DNA of 64,000 bases from Ornithodoros turicata (GCF_037126465.1 NC_088201.1:198222403-198286402), one strand, 5' to 3'. Shown: positions 36,712 to 48,500, numbered from the stretch's first letter. Numbers and translations are program-made. Notes: generated from the letters alone by a model not told the origin.

Positions 36712-39104
36712 AAAAGTAGGGTGCGTTGAATGGCGTCTCCGCAGGGAACGGCTAAAGCTATTTATTTGTCACTTCCAAATCAGGAAGCACTGCCCCTTAG
36801 TTCTAAGTGAAAAGATTCGGATGACAACGTGGATTTAAGGCGCGCCACAGGCTGTAACTGTTGCGTTTTTGTCGCATGTTTGGCATTTTTCCCCGTTCAC
36901 TGGAAGCACGCACAAGTATGAAATGTGACGTCCTGATAGATGTGGACATGATTAATGTGTAGAAAAAATTTCATTCCTTCAGTTAAAGGAGAAGACTGCA
37001 AAATATGGCGGGCAATATGCAAATTTTCGAAAATTACCAATATCCGAAGGAATAAAAGGTGAAGTTGTCATCGTGATACAGGCATGCCGTCAACGCTAAA
37101 ATGAAGCTCAGCCTGTTCACTTCAAATATAAAAAAAATCTCAGGGGCACTTGTTTATTTTTTGTATCAATTTTTCAAATCTCTGTCCCAGATGCAAGCGG
37201 GTGCACGCTCCGCGCGCCCGCCCTCGTCAGCTTCAAACGCTACCGGCGCTTGTTTTTTTCTTCTTTTTTTTTCCGAGACGCGCAGATCTTGAGATTGTCT
37301 GAGCGTGTGGGTAGAAATTCTTAACGCGACTCGGGAATTGTCTTCCTGTAATAAAGCCGGGAAGGGGTAATTCAATTAGGCGCTTTGCTGGTGACGTCTC
37401 CGGCGGATGTCTCTGTGGATGTTTCGATACAGTGCAGGGAGTAATAAAAAATATCATGGCTAAATCAGTCAACACTCAGTTGATTACTGACTGCGAGGTT
37501 TCCGCTTGACGCCGCTACAGGAGGCCTAATGCTATAGGTTAGACACTGCGGTAGGGTATATGTGAAAGGAAACAACCTTGGCTGCATGTCAGTCGCCACT
37601 GTCTTCGTCCATGGAGTCAGCCTCAGTAACTCGGGTGACATAAACGACATTGACTTCAACTCGTCGAAATTTCAATGTGCATGTGCCCCGTCCGGCGCAC
37701 TGTGTTGTGAAAGTGGCCATGGAGCATCCATCTACGTCAGTGAATGTTAGTGACAGTCCAATTTCTTCTTTTGGTCCCAATGGATGCAGCGATGAGTGCA
37801 GTTCCCCTCCAACAAAGTTCACTGAACTAAGTAAAGAGCATCAGTACCTTATTTCTGCCCGAGGAAAGCGCGCCTCTTCCTCAATCACTGCCGTTTGCAA
37901 GAACCAGCATGCGCTTTTCGTGCTAAGGTACACAATAAAAATGGCATGCAAGTGTTGCGTCGACCCCCTTGGACAGCACAGGAAGAGTGTGCGCGGAACT
38001 AAAATAATATCGTCAACGCTAGCAAAGAACACAACAAGGCTTGGGCTAGTAGCCCGCAAGGGCATTTAAGGTGAAATAAATGAAATGAAATGACACATTA
38101 ATGAATAAATGAATGAATGAATGAATGACAAATGAAACACCCATGAAGAGGCGAAATGCGCTTTCCTGTTTCAGCTTTCCCTTTCCACTGTATTCAGCAT
38201 TTTGTGCCCACTCGGGGAAATCTTGGCGTTGCTACCTTTAGCGTCTAAAAATGAAGCATGTCATGATTAAGTGCGTCGCGTAGCGAAGTAGTAGCAGCGA
38301 AATGATATCTGTCGTTCTTTGTTGCGGCTTTGAGAATGTTCGTGACATTGAATAGCACGTCCGTGCCAGCAACATTGCAAAAGGACAGAAGCTTTTCGAG
38401 TCTGGGCACGTTCACCACATACAAGAAGAAGCTTTCGGTGCAGGGCCCGCTTGCACGAAACAATCCTCGGTACGGTCCTCAATGCTTGCCTTCCTTAAGC
38501 ATTTCGCTCCTCAACTGAGGAATTTATGGGTTGCAGCAGCAAGTGGCTTGCACGAACGCTTTGAGAGATGTCCTAATTTGAGTGGATCGTTGCTAGGAAC
38601 TTTCGGCAGGCTGATATTGGCGAAACGGCCTCCAAAAGCTCCTCCTCGAAAAACACTGCGTCATTTGGCGTTTAGACCAACCAGCGATCGCTCTGAGCGG
38701 CACTGTCACCTACTTCTGACATCGCCCTATAGAATTTTGCAAATCCACAAGAGCAAGCGATTGTTCCATTTTCACTATTATACACGTATTCGCACTTTTT
38801 GTAAATAAATGAACCTCACCTTACCCACTGTCTCTTCCGTGTGTCTCACTGTTCAGCAGAAGGTCATTTCAAACGGGTAAGTAGCAAAACGACGATAAAT
38901 TCAGAGACACGGAACAGAAAAAAAGACAACACGACACGTTCTCAACGCAATCTTGCTTTATTATATACATTAGTTTTATATTGGGTTCCGTTTCATTTGC
39001 AGTGGAAGTGACATAAAGACATTCACACAGTCCTACATCACAATCAACCTGTACGAGGAGCATGACCTCCACCACTGGAGTTATCAAATGTAGCAAGAAC
39101 AACT
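36712..39104. other. Non-coding sequence; retroposon-like tail at 38.06-38.13 kb
   Basis: No gene recognised with confidence. At 38,064-38,130 the sequence GGCATTTAAGGTGAAATAAATG leads into repeated GAAAT, then GAATGAAT iterations, the kind of short tandem tail that closes some non-LTR retrotransposons. An upstream coding portion was not identified. Confidence 0.35.
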
Positions 39105-39372
39105 TCATGCAGTAGATGAGACAATTAAATGTAGAACGACGAATAGAGCACCACACGACAGACCGTCGCTTCGTGTACGTTGATGATGTCACCCGCTGTG
39201 ATAAAAAGTTTCCAGTAGCCAGGAACTGCAGTGTCAGCAGCATTTGTAGCGACGACGGGAGGGACTGGCTCCGACGGGTCGCAGGCTGGATGTCGGGAGC
39301 AACGAGGGATGTTATGAAAAGTATTCCATCCCTCGTAAACCGGAACCGCCGTTGGAGCTCACCTTCATCTAG
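39105..39372 (-). pseudogene. PIF/Harbinger transposase N-terminal fragment
   Basis: The minus-strand frame reads LDEGELQRRFRFTRDGILFI, then SLVAPDIQPATRRSQSLPSS and LQMLLTLQFLATGNF. This is the start of a HARBI1-type transposase, in which the block RFR-x5-ILxI followed by RSxSLP, then LQxLLTLxFLATGxF, is diagnostic. The following sequence loses similarity within about 25 residues, so the DDE catalytic domain is absent. It is a decayed fragment, not a domesticated gene. Confidence 0.7.
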
Positions 39373-40609
39373 ATATATAGTCCAAATGATTTTGACGGTC
39401 TCTGTAGACTCGCGGCCGCGACAACGACAGTGCAAGACGATGACGACCTCGGAGCCTCAACGCGATCCATGTTAGTGCTAGCGTAAAGGACGGTAGAAAC
39501 AGCGGTGAGAGAGCTAGTAGCTCCCTCAGCCCTTTCGGCGCCATCGTCCTCATGGCTACAATCATCAACTTGGTTCGTGCAAGCCACTTTTCCGCTTGAG
39601 GACATCACAGAGGAAGGAAAGTGCCAAGGAGCGTCCCGGAGTGACCTCAAAGTGTTTCGTGGAAGCGGGCCCAGTCTCTACAGTGCACTGGAAGTGCGTC
39701 GCCCAAACAAGCAAACTAACAGAACAGTAACTTTTATCGTTACAAATTACGAATTACCGTTACATTAAAATAATTCATTACTTTGAGACGTACTTTTGAT
39801 ATCTGAGAGGAAAAGTACAAAGAGAAGCGCACTTCAAGCTGCAAGGTACAGATAAGGAGATAAGGATTTTTTGTTGTTGTTTTTGGGAAGGCACAGCACG
39901 CATTTGAACAAGGTGTTGTTGCTGTCCTTTCTCTCGACTGCTCTGAGAACGCCAGATAACTCAGACCACTGCGACAAGTCATTGTAAATCGTCGACATCA
40001 TTGTGACATCGACAGTGCTCCGTACAAAACTAACAGGAGCTCGTCAGTGCCCAAGATTTGCAATAGGTTATCAGGGTCAATAGTTCTGTGTTCTCTGCGT
40101 ATTTCGTCTCGTCAGAAAGACAAAACGAATCCCAGTTGGAGCTTCCACACATGACTTCATGGCACATCCTACAGTTCGACATACTGTATATACAGGACAG
40201 ATTATGGAATCCTAGATATAAGACGGCTGTCGTAGAATTTGCAGAGGGCAGTTAGTTTTGTCTTCCCCAACCACGTGGGTACTTTGGTCTCAAAGTAATC
40301 GATGACTTGGAGACACTACTCCTGACACCCGTTGTTACAAAAAGGCAAAAAGGACCCATGGCTTCAGTCTAAAGTTCTAACAAGACTAGCTGCTTAGACA
40401 GTGCAGCTTCATTAAATCCGTGCGGTCGGATACGTTCAAGCCCTGTCAGAAAAAGTGCGCGATAAAAATACACTAAGGGCTCTAGAAATAACGAATAAAT
40501 GTTTTTACTTCCCTAATCATATTACCAGCTTTATTATATTGTTATTTCAGTGATGTAAACTACGTTAATCATAACACCAGCGGTATTATATTGTGATTTC
40601 AGTTATGTA

Positions 40610-40755
40610 TCGAAGTGTCGACGATACAGTACCGAGTATCTGTATCGAAAATCAATTTCGGTTCTGTATCTTGTATCGGTATCGGAAATACAATTTTTGA
40701 GTGTATCGAGTATCGGCATCGAAGATACTTTTTAGAAGTATCTTGCCCAGCCCTG
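40610..40755. repeat. hAT-like GTATCG-rich repeat ending TTGCCCAGCCCTG
   Basis: Dense iterations of GTATCG, CGGTATCGG and ATCGAGTATCGG run for about 130 bases and end AGTATCTTGCCCAGCCCTG. Read in reverse this is CAGGGCTGGGCAAGATACTT, a common hAT terminal sequence followed by subterminal iterations. The other terminus was not located. Confidence 0.5.
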
Positions 40756-41216
40756 ATTCTGTCACAGCAATGCTTTCCGGTGTACCAGTGGCGCATGCAG
40801 TGGCCTGGCAGCCACCATGCTTGTACTAGGAACAACTCCAAGTTGTGTAGTTGTTGCTGTCACGCTGTTTAATATACCTGTACACTCACTCTTGTAGACT
40901 TGTATACTCGTACCCTTCCCTGTGCGATGCAAGCACGCCTTTTTGTGTCCGCATAAGGGAACCTATAGTTCCAAGAAGCGAGTGAGCGAGTTTGCACGCG
41001 CTCTTGCTTGGAGCGCGCATGCAGGGTAAAGGAGAGGCGTGACCGGTCACTTTTGCGAAAAGAAAAGTATTTGAATGCATCTCTCGATCTTATATATCAC
41101 TCAATTCCTCCTTGTGTGCTTGGGAACGTTGAGTAGTAGTGCTTGTGTCCAACAGTTGTCGTTCCGGATTTACGAAATATATTTATGTATTTGCATTTCG
41201 GTGTTGGCTCCCCCAA

Positions 41217-41455
41217 AGGGATGAAACTCGCGAGTTCCTTTGCGGCTAAAGTGAGTCTCCGCGAGCTTTTCGCGTCACCAAAGGTCATGAAATATCAAAA
41301 TTTTTAAATCGAAGCGCGACTTGTCTGCCATCACTTTGCCGCCAGCCCATTCGCTCCTGCGGCCGCTCCGCCGGTATGCGAGCGCTCATTGGTCGGTTTG
41401 AAATTATGGACCTTCCATGGCGCGCGAAAGCGTGTGGCGCCGTGTCGGCAGGGGC
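41217..41455 (+). repeat. Dispersed repeat, copy 2
   Basis: Counterpart of 30,738-31,010, in the same orientation. It shares ACTCGCGAGTTCCTTTGCGG, GCGAGCTTTTCGCG, GCCAGCCCATT, GCGCTCATTGGTCGG-like and GTGGCGCCGTGTCGGC blocks. Confidence 0.6.
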
Positions 41456-42553
41456 GCGAAGGTGTACTAGAAATCTATTGTAGCTGAAAACTCACGTGAC
41501 CTCGGAGCTGGACCAATGACTGACGGCTAGCCACCCTATTTTTTTTTGTCTTTTTTGATTATGTAGCGAATGGCGTAAATCATGTGTCATCCGTTTTTCT
41601 CTCACTACTTTCCTCCTCTCTGCTCTGCTTCCCCGTCTTCTTTTGTTGGTCCTTTTTTTTCTTCCATGCACTGTTTTTTTGGTTCGCGTTTGTCGGAATG
41701 CATTGGGAGTTACAGGAATACGACGGAGCCTTGGTTGTTTTTGGCACATGAAGTATTTTATTGTGCGACATACGGTTATGCAACCAAGACGTACACAGGA
41801 TGACATTAATATAGCTCCAGAATTTGCTTGAAGAAGCCTGATAAAGTCGACTGCCTCGGGAAGGGACTGCTACTGGGAACTGGAGCTCAGTGGCTGCAAG
41901 ATGAAAAAAATTGGTATCAGATATACAGTTATGCATGTTAAAGTTGCAATGCAAATAGAAATAACAAAGGTGCTAATGAACGCAAAAAATAAGAACGGTG
42001 GTAGGGTTGTGAGACGATCGCAGCCGTGCGGTGTGATGAGCGACCTTAGTACAAAAAGTACCTTTTATTGCGCTACTTCACAATGATATATTCAGACCGA
42101 TTAGCCTAACAATCTTGGTTTGGGCGCTACGTACAGAAAAGCTACTAAGTCAACGCTTCGGACGAAACTTGTCGAGCGAAATCACCAAGAATCAGACTTA
42201 CAGTAGCGTCAGTAGTAAAGGGGCGGGCAGTGTAAGCATAGGGTCCAAACTACGGCACCCCTGCCCCTGAGCCCTGCGCGTATTTTTCCTGCACGGCGCG
42301 TGTGCGGAGGGTTGTCCACGTGATTATCGGCGGTGGGAGGGCTGCGTGCGAGCTTACCCTCTCACATTTTTGAGCCTTGGCCGACTTTTTTCGCGAGTTT
42401 TTCGTGTGCGCGACAGGCGGCGCTCGGGTGGAGGCGTTTACCGGTGGGCGGCGCGTGGCCGGAGGGCTGCGTGCGCGTTTACCCTTCAGCCTGGGCCGCC
42501 GACTTTCGTCATTTTTCAGCCTGAGCCGACTTGAATCGTAATTTTTTCCAGCT
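41456..42553. other. Host-like non-coding sequence flanking the Polinton
   Basis: No gene recognised. At 42,290-42,540 the sequence turns GC-rich and contains two copies of a GGAGGGCTGCGTGCG...GCCGAC-type block about 130 bases apart. GC content drops sharply near 42,545, which is where I place the edge of the Polinton. Confidence 0.4.
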
Positions 42554-43286
42554 ACAATAAGTGTGCAGTAGACTGTTTACATCCAAAGGATAGCCATATA
42601 CAAAAGTACAAAGGAAAATATATTTATTCAAGTCATTAGTGTCAGAAATTATGTGATGACTCTGCATGAATGGGAAAAACTTAGCCAAAAATCTGAAGCA
42701 GAAGAAACACAATACACGTAACAAAGAATATAATTATTAAAGGTACGATACAATAGCATTGAATAGGTATCACAGATCAAACACAATATTTTTTATTAAC
42801 TCTAATCATACACACACGTTTTCAATGAATCAGAAGTGATAACACATTTAAAATATTCTTAATCAATACGATTACAATCATAATTATAAGTTTTATTATA
42901 AAAGCCTGAGACGTCAGAACCTGATAGATCTAAGTAATTTCGAGCACAATAGCTAAGTTTAATATTCCAATATGACACAAATTTAATTTCTTATGAAGTG
43001 AATAGCGCAAACATAAGGCAATAATTCGAATCAACACATAGCATTAATATAGAACCAATCATCCAACATGTAGGGAAATAATAGCTGCACCATATCAAAA
43101 CGAGAAACGATCACCACATTTAATCAAAGAAGATATTCTTAATCAATATGATTATCAACAAAATTATAAGTTGTATTATAAAAAGTCTAATATTCCTATA
43201 TGTGAGAACAATCAGTGCAATAGTGTAAGTTCTGATAGTTGTGTGTAACTAATTGTGAACAGCACAGACACTGGAAGACCATGGGA

Positions 43287-44010
43287 CACGAACACAAGAG
43301 GAAATAAAATCTATACCACTACAAAGAAGATATTCCTAATCAAAACAACATAGTAATCTATCATTCAGAAAATCAGAAGAAAAAATCAAACTCATCAGAA
43401 AATAGACATGTTAAAAATGAACATCACCACATAGCACGCTCCTAGACAACAAACAGAACAAAGAACGACACGAACACAAGAAGAAATAAAATCTATACCA
43501 CTACAAAGAAGATATTCCTAATCAAAACAACAGACTAATCTACCATTCAGAAAATCAGAAGAAAAAATCAAACTCATCAGAAAATAGACATGTTAAAATG
43601 AACTTCACCACATAGCACGCTCCTAGCCAACAAACAGAACAAAGAACGGCACGAACACAAGAGGAAATAAAATCTATACCACTACAAAGAAGATATTCCT
43701 AATCAAAACAACAGAATAATCTATCATTCAGAAAATCAGAAGAAAAAATCAAACTCATCAGAAAATAGACATGTTAATATGAACTTCACCACATACCACT
43801 CTCCTAGCCAACAAACAGAACAAAGAACGACACGAACACAACAGGAAATAAAATCTATACCACTACAAAGAATATATTCCTAATCCAAACAACAGAGTAA
43901 TCTATCATTCAGAAAATCAGAAGAAAAAATGAAACTCATCAGAAAATAGACATGTTAAAATGAACTTCACCACATAGCACGCTCCTAGCCAACAACCAGA
44001 TCTAATGATA
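43287..44010. repeat. Tandem array: four 181-bp units in the terminal repeat
   Basis: CACGAACACAAGAGGAAATA begins units at 43,287, 43,469, 43,650 and 43,831. Each unit continues through TCTATACCACTACAAAGAAG, ATTCAGAAAATCAGAAGAAA and CACCACATAGCACGCTCCTA. The units are nearly identical (a few substitutions; spacing 181-182). A fifth start near 44,073 is interrupted. The last 160 bases of the window are the same unit in inverse orientation, so the right arm has the array too. There is no coding potential. Confidence 0.9.
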
Positions 44011-45340
44011 TCTGCCCTGATTTGTTGAAGACGGGTGCCAATAGATGTATGGAAGACCACGGAACACGAACGACAAGAACACAAGAGGAAATAAAATCTA
44101 TACCACTACAAAGAAGATATTCTTAATCAATATGACTACAATCAAATTACAAGTTGTATTATAAAAAGTCTAATATTCCTATACGTGAGAACCATCATTG
44201 CAATATTGTGAATATCTGTCATAACATTTCGAGCGCAATAGGGAATCTCAGTTTCATATTCCAACATTACTCAACTTTTAATTTCTTATTAAGTGAACAG
44301 CATAGACGTAAGGAAATAACGAGAAACAACACAATCAACAGCTACAATTAATAGAGAGCAAAAACCTGCACACCATCCAACACATAGAGAAATAATAGCT
44401 AATCAATCTATCAAAGGCGAAATAGCACACTATAGCACAGACTTAACGCTGAAGAACAGAGGAACACGCGGCGACACGCAAACAACAACAGAGGAAAATA
44501 ATCTATCATTGAACCATCATAAAATCGACCAATATACAATTTTTATTCTAACAAACACTACAAACCTTGATGGAGGTATCCAAGACGTAGGAAATATGCA
44601 CTGTTTTCACTCTTTTCCTCAAAGCCAGGAGACTTTATGTCTCTATCTATGTGACCATAGCACTGCACATGCTTTATCACTCAAAGGGTTGGGGGCTATA
44701 TTCCTTCGTCCAGCAAACGGGCGCTCTAGAGGTCAGATAAGAGAGTTCAAAGGCGATATATTTTATTGTGCAGTGCAAATAGATGTCGATATCACCGTGG
44801 GGGTCACTATCTTTTCGCATCCTTTCCCTCAAACGGAAATCTTTCGTCAAAGTGGTTGACAAGTCGACTAAGTTTGTAGAGGTGCGATATTGTTATTGAA
44901 CATGTAGAGAAAGTCCAAATTATTAATTGGTAGCAACGATACTCAATCAAAACCAAGAAGCAAATTTAATTACATCAATTTTTGTAATATCTTGCAACAG
45001 AAATTTCTAATGAACCACACAGAAATATCAAATGTGAAATGCAACTCAGAGTTATGAGGCATTCCCATCTTAGAGGTACTTACCTGTGTCAATCGAGTGA
45101 ACAATTGAAACAAATACAAGACAATAATTATTTCGGGCAGTAAGTTCACAACTCATAGAATATCAGTCGAGTGAATACTTCAAACAAAATCAAAACAACA
45201 ATTCTCACGACAGGTGGAGATTATGGCATTCTAAACCAGATAATAAAATTTTAATCAATAAAATAAACATAGATATGCTTTTAATTAAGTATAGACGTGC
45301 ACTTGAAAACAGAAGAGACATTTGCTCTACATTGAAAGAT

Positions 45341-45540
45341 GGTCAGATTTTGTACTCGCTGCCATAAATCATGGGAACATGTCATAAAAAACTGATTCGA
45401 AAAGGAAGAGCCGCGAAACGCTTCCATTATCGCTGCCTTTCAATACGTCCTAGACATGGTCGTATTCGGATATATGGTACAAATTACAGAACTGAAGGTG
45501 CAAGAATTTATATGCCGAATCTACAATACTTATAGAAATA
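45341..45540 (+). pseudogene. Truncated left-arm copy of the TIR zinc-finger-like helical protein gene
   Basis: From 45,341 the frame reads MVRFCTRCHKSWEHVIKN and then an in-frame TGA. It continues FEKEEPRNASIIAAFQYVL, nearly the same as the gene start at 62,601 on the minus strand. Similarity to the right-arm copy ends near 45,530 because the left arm is missing the following 1.7 kb, including the second half of the gene. It is thus both stop-interrupted and 3'-truncated. Confidence 0.7.
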
Positions 45541-45805
45541 TCTCAACGTCGATCTGGTTATTATAATTAATATAACATATCTTCCGTTGTGTTTATGCAG
45601 TAGTACTACTGATTAACCCTACAGCCAGGAAATGATGTCAAACAGGAAATGACGTCATCAAGGACGTATGACGTCACTCCAGGCCGCAGCCGCTCCGCCC
45701 TCATATCAGTGAGGTCAGTGGATAAGATAGTTAATCAGTGACGTCACATAGTTAATCTTAGTGATATGATATCAATGATAAGATTAAGTAACAATAATGA
45801 CGTCA

Positions 45806-45884
45806 TGGTGAAACACACTAGGAATCGAACTTGGGTCCTTTAGGTTGTCAGACGAGCGTCTTAAGCCACTGGGCCACGGGCTCT
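45806..45884 (-). repeat. tRNA-like sequence in left TIR
   Basis: Inverse copy of 60,419-60,497. On the minus strand it has TGGCCCAGTGG (a perfect A-box match) and AAGTTCGATTCC (B box), and it ends with TTCACCA. The T-stem has two mispairs (CCAAG against CCTAG) and no clean anticodon arm forms, so a working tRNA is unlikely. A tRNA-derived SINE or pseudogene is more likely. Confidence 0.55.
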
Positions 45885-46231
45885 ACATGTTAACTAGCGT
45901 CCCTAATCAGGATAGAATTGTGTGGGGTGGAGAGGTTGTTTGATTTCTTTTACGCCAGGTGGCGTCATGGGGAGTTGAGTTCGTTCATCTAGAGATGGCA
46001 GCACTTCCAGCAAATTTACCGCCGTTCAACAGATGGCGCTACCTGCGCCCCCAAATTTTAAATTTCGCGCCCATTTGATTTCGCTCTTGGTTTAAAAGAA
46101 CTCCTCACGATCATGTTGTTTTCATTTTAGAAAAAGAAAAACAATGGCGAGCCAGTTCTATGTCAACTTACTGTCAAACGCCTCGAGTGATGTATTTCCT
46201 AGTAACACAATGAGCGATTTCGTTCAAAAAA

Positions 46232-46405
46232 AAAATTACAAAGCACTTCTACGTCAGTTTCCTGTCAAACGGCTCGAGTGATGTATTTCTTAGTAACACA
46301 AGGAGCAAGTTTAGAATGAAACTCGCTCACTCAGTGCAATTAGATCGAAAGTGGCAGGTTGCTCTGACTGAGATGAATATTCCATTTGCAATTAACAATA
46401 ACATG
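46232..46405 (+). pseudogene. Diverged duplicate of the penton-like gene's 5' end
   Basis: Directly after the inner end of the left inverted repeat a plus frame reads KHFYVSFLSNGSSDVFLSN and later LAHSVQLDRKWQVALTEM, then NIPFAINNN. It matches residues 3-57 of the penton-like protein at 59,109-60,158 but at clearly lower identity than the TIR copy just upstream (46,144-46,215). It lacks a start codon and runs into unrelated sequence after about 46,405. Confidence 0.7.
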
Positions 46406-46822
46406 AGGAGAGCCCGTCCTCGTTACTGTAAGCATGAGAGAGCAAGCAAAATGTGGGAGAAAACATTATTGTAAATTTTTCTCCATCGCTAACAAAACAG
46501 TAAAAAATAACGAGTATAAAAAAAGAACAAATTCATTCGCTTCTTCATGACTTATTTTTATTATAACAGTTAGATCACAGTTATCTTTCAAGTCTATAGT
46601 CATTTCAAAGAATGAGCAAAGCATAGTGCTACTCTAGTTTACAAAACAGTTGAGCTTCCTTGACATTTGGATTTTCATACTCTAATTCACTGTGTTATGC
46701 AAAGTAAGTAACGGGCATATTGTAAGACAATTACACACATGTCTCGCTGTAGGGATAAATATTCCTTCTATTGACGTTACATGACACAGTCAACCTAACA
46801 CAGCATCGAATCGACATTTAAA

Positions 46823-47400
46823 TTAAGTCGATCCACATACCGTGTGAGGACGAAGATGAGGCAATGTTGATTTTGTGTTGGTGATATCCAAAGCGAACAG
46901 AAAGTCCAACAGATCACTGGTCTCTTTGCGGAGATTTTCCGACAAAAGGAGGTCATCACACTCAAGTCTTGACTGATGAAGATGTAGGACAACTTTCCCG
47001 TTGCATGAGAGAGTCTTAGAAAGGCTGTCTCGCTCCGATGAGGAGCAAAGTTGCTCTACACATGATGCCGACGAGCCGCTGAAGTTTCTACAGTGAGCCA
47101 GACGGTATGGGGAAGTGACGGAGACAATCATGAACCGTTCGTACTGCATTTCCGTGAATGCTACAATGAACTCGCATACAGCAGCCTCAGATGATTACGC
47201 TCGAAGACGACAGAGTCCACTCGTACATCAACTGTCTGACCTGGCTTCTGTAGCATGGAGTTGAAGACGGCTGGATGCTATGAACATTGAGTAAAGCTCA
47301 GTCTCACCAGAGAGGGGCTCGCAGTGACGGCGAAAACATACGGATTTGACAGGCAGACCACATGACCCCCCCTCTCTGGATTCGACGCTGTGCTAGGACT
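46823..47400 (-). pseudogene. Decayed gene of unknown function
   Basis: A 108-codon frame (46,823-47,149) contains MQYERFMIVSVTSPYRLAHC and ends after ENLRKETSDLLDFLFALDI. Upstream on the same strand, other phases give continuous protein-like stretches: VDVRVDSVVFERNHLRLLYAS around 47,160-47,230 and SGETELYSMFIASSRLQLH around 47,270-47,330. The succession of phases with plausible amino-acid composition suggests one ancestral gene of about 190 codons with at least two frame breaks. I do not recognise the family. It lies between the left TIR and the secreted-protein gene, the place where Polintons keep accessory genes. Confidence 0.35.
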
Positions 47401-47951
47401 TCTGTTGAATGTTTCAGCCATCTTTATGTCAAGGTTTTATTTCCCATACTTTTATTGACAACTTCCACGTGACAACAGCGTGCCTTGTAGACGTCATAGA
47501 CACTAATCACCTCTTTCCGCAAACTCATCGCTAGCCTAATCTCACTTCGTTCCGCTTGACAACTTTTGCGCATTCGACATCGTGTTACATCTTTTCCTTC
47601 CACGTGATCGCTCCATGCATATGGCTTCGTGTTACATCGTTGCAGTCAACATCCTCGTTACTCACGGTCCGCAAACTCTTCGTTAACCTTTTTTTTCTTT
47701 TTTCCTTTGCAAAGTAGAGCGTGGGTAGCACTTTCGAAATCTGCTTTCGCAAAGGAAGAGATCCAGCGTCGTCTGCTTTTCATCACTTTTCCGAAGAGAG
47801 GCGAGCATGGAATGATAGCGACACATGTTAAGAACTAAAACAAAAAAAACAAGTTGAAACGAAATAGTAATGTCTTCAAAGAGTGCTTGATTATTATGTA
47901 CATATTTCTACTCACTTAAAAACAAAATAAAATAAACTAGTGATTCTCCGA

Positions 47952-48425
47952 TTAAATCTTTTTATTGAGATACTTTAACAACAATATAACAGCCCTCTTC
48001 GACAGCGTAATTCCATATCCAGAATGATGTTGGCCATGTGTTCGACCGAGTGTGTATACATTTTGTGGGTAGCGGTGAACTTTTAGCTCCCGATCCTCAC
48101 ACAAACAACATACTTCTACACATTCCTGATCGTAAAAGCTATGACTGACATTCACCAATCTCAAGCACATCTGTAGCTGTTGTGTTTCATTGTGTGTGAG
48201 AGTAACTCCATAGCGTGTTGGAAGACCAGTCTTGTCCCAAAGTCGTAACGCCAGCAGTGATGCATTAGGAGGACACGTATGGGCATAAACGTATTCTTCC
48301 AGCTCAACTTCTTTGCTACAGTTACCTTGTCGAAGTGAAGATGATGACTTCGTTAACTCAAAAGTTACTATGACGAGAAAGAATATGTGACACAGAAGAC
48401 AAAATAGAAAACACACCCTATCCAT
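47952..48425 (-). CDS. Secreted cysteine-rich glycoprotein, unknown family
   Basis: 157 residues. Residues 5-25 form a hydrophobic signal peptide (FLFCLLCHIFFLVIVTFEL), and there is no second membrane segment, so the mature protein is probably exported. The mature part has seven cysteines (37, 51, 87, 102, 106, 107, 109), including a dense ECVEVCCLC cluster. It has four N-glycosylation sequons (36, 54, 79, 92). Such a layout fits a small disulfide-bonded secreted factor or virion surface protein; I cannot name the fold. It lies in the accessory region beyond the integrase, on the same strand. An AATAAA on the minus strand (47,961-47,966) falls inside its last codons and could serve for polyadenylation. 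It is fully open, unlike its disrupted neighbours, which argues for recent function. Confidence 0.6.
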   Translation of the reverse strand: MDRVCFLFCLLCHIFFLVIVTFELTKSSSSLRQGNCSKEVELEEYVYAHTCPPNASLLALRLWDKTGLPTRYGVTLTHNETQQLQMCLRLVNVSHSFYDQECVEVCCLCEDRELKVHRYPQNVYTLGRTHGQHHSGYGITLSKRAVILLLKYLNKKI

Positions 48426-48472
48426 TTCGCTCTTTTATGATGAAGTGAGAAAGTCTTAGTATTGAGGATGAA

Positions 48473-48478
48473 TTTATT
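48473..48478 (-). terminator. Polyadenylation signal AATAAA after the helical-protein gene
   Basis: AATAAA on the minus strand, 22 bases past the stop codon at 48,501. It could also end transcripts of the integrase cluster. Confidence 0.4.
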
Positions 48479-48500
48479 TCTTATTAACGATGCATTTTTC

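Larger units (their letters stand above)
42560..46215. repeat. Left terminal inverted repeat of the Polinton
   Basis: From 46,215 outward the sequence is the near-identical reverse complement of 60,087 outward. Matching blocks are the penton start (46,144-46,215 with 60,158-60,087), the GC-rich AAATTTGGGGGCG segment (46,045 with 60,245), the tRNA-like sequence, the zinc-finger-like gene start (45,341-45,540 with 62,601-62,400), 44,500-45,100 with 63,500-62,840, and the 181-base repeats. The left arm lacks about 1.7 kb present in the right arm (about 60,700-62,400), so the arms are unequal. The outermost part cannot be compared. Confidence 0.85.

Noticed and set aside
43287..44010. Regular repeats resembling a CRISPR array
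   Set aside because: Whole 181-base units repeat without unique spacers; eukaryotic satellite-type array in an animal transposon.
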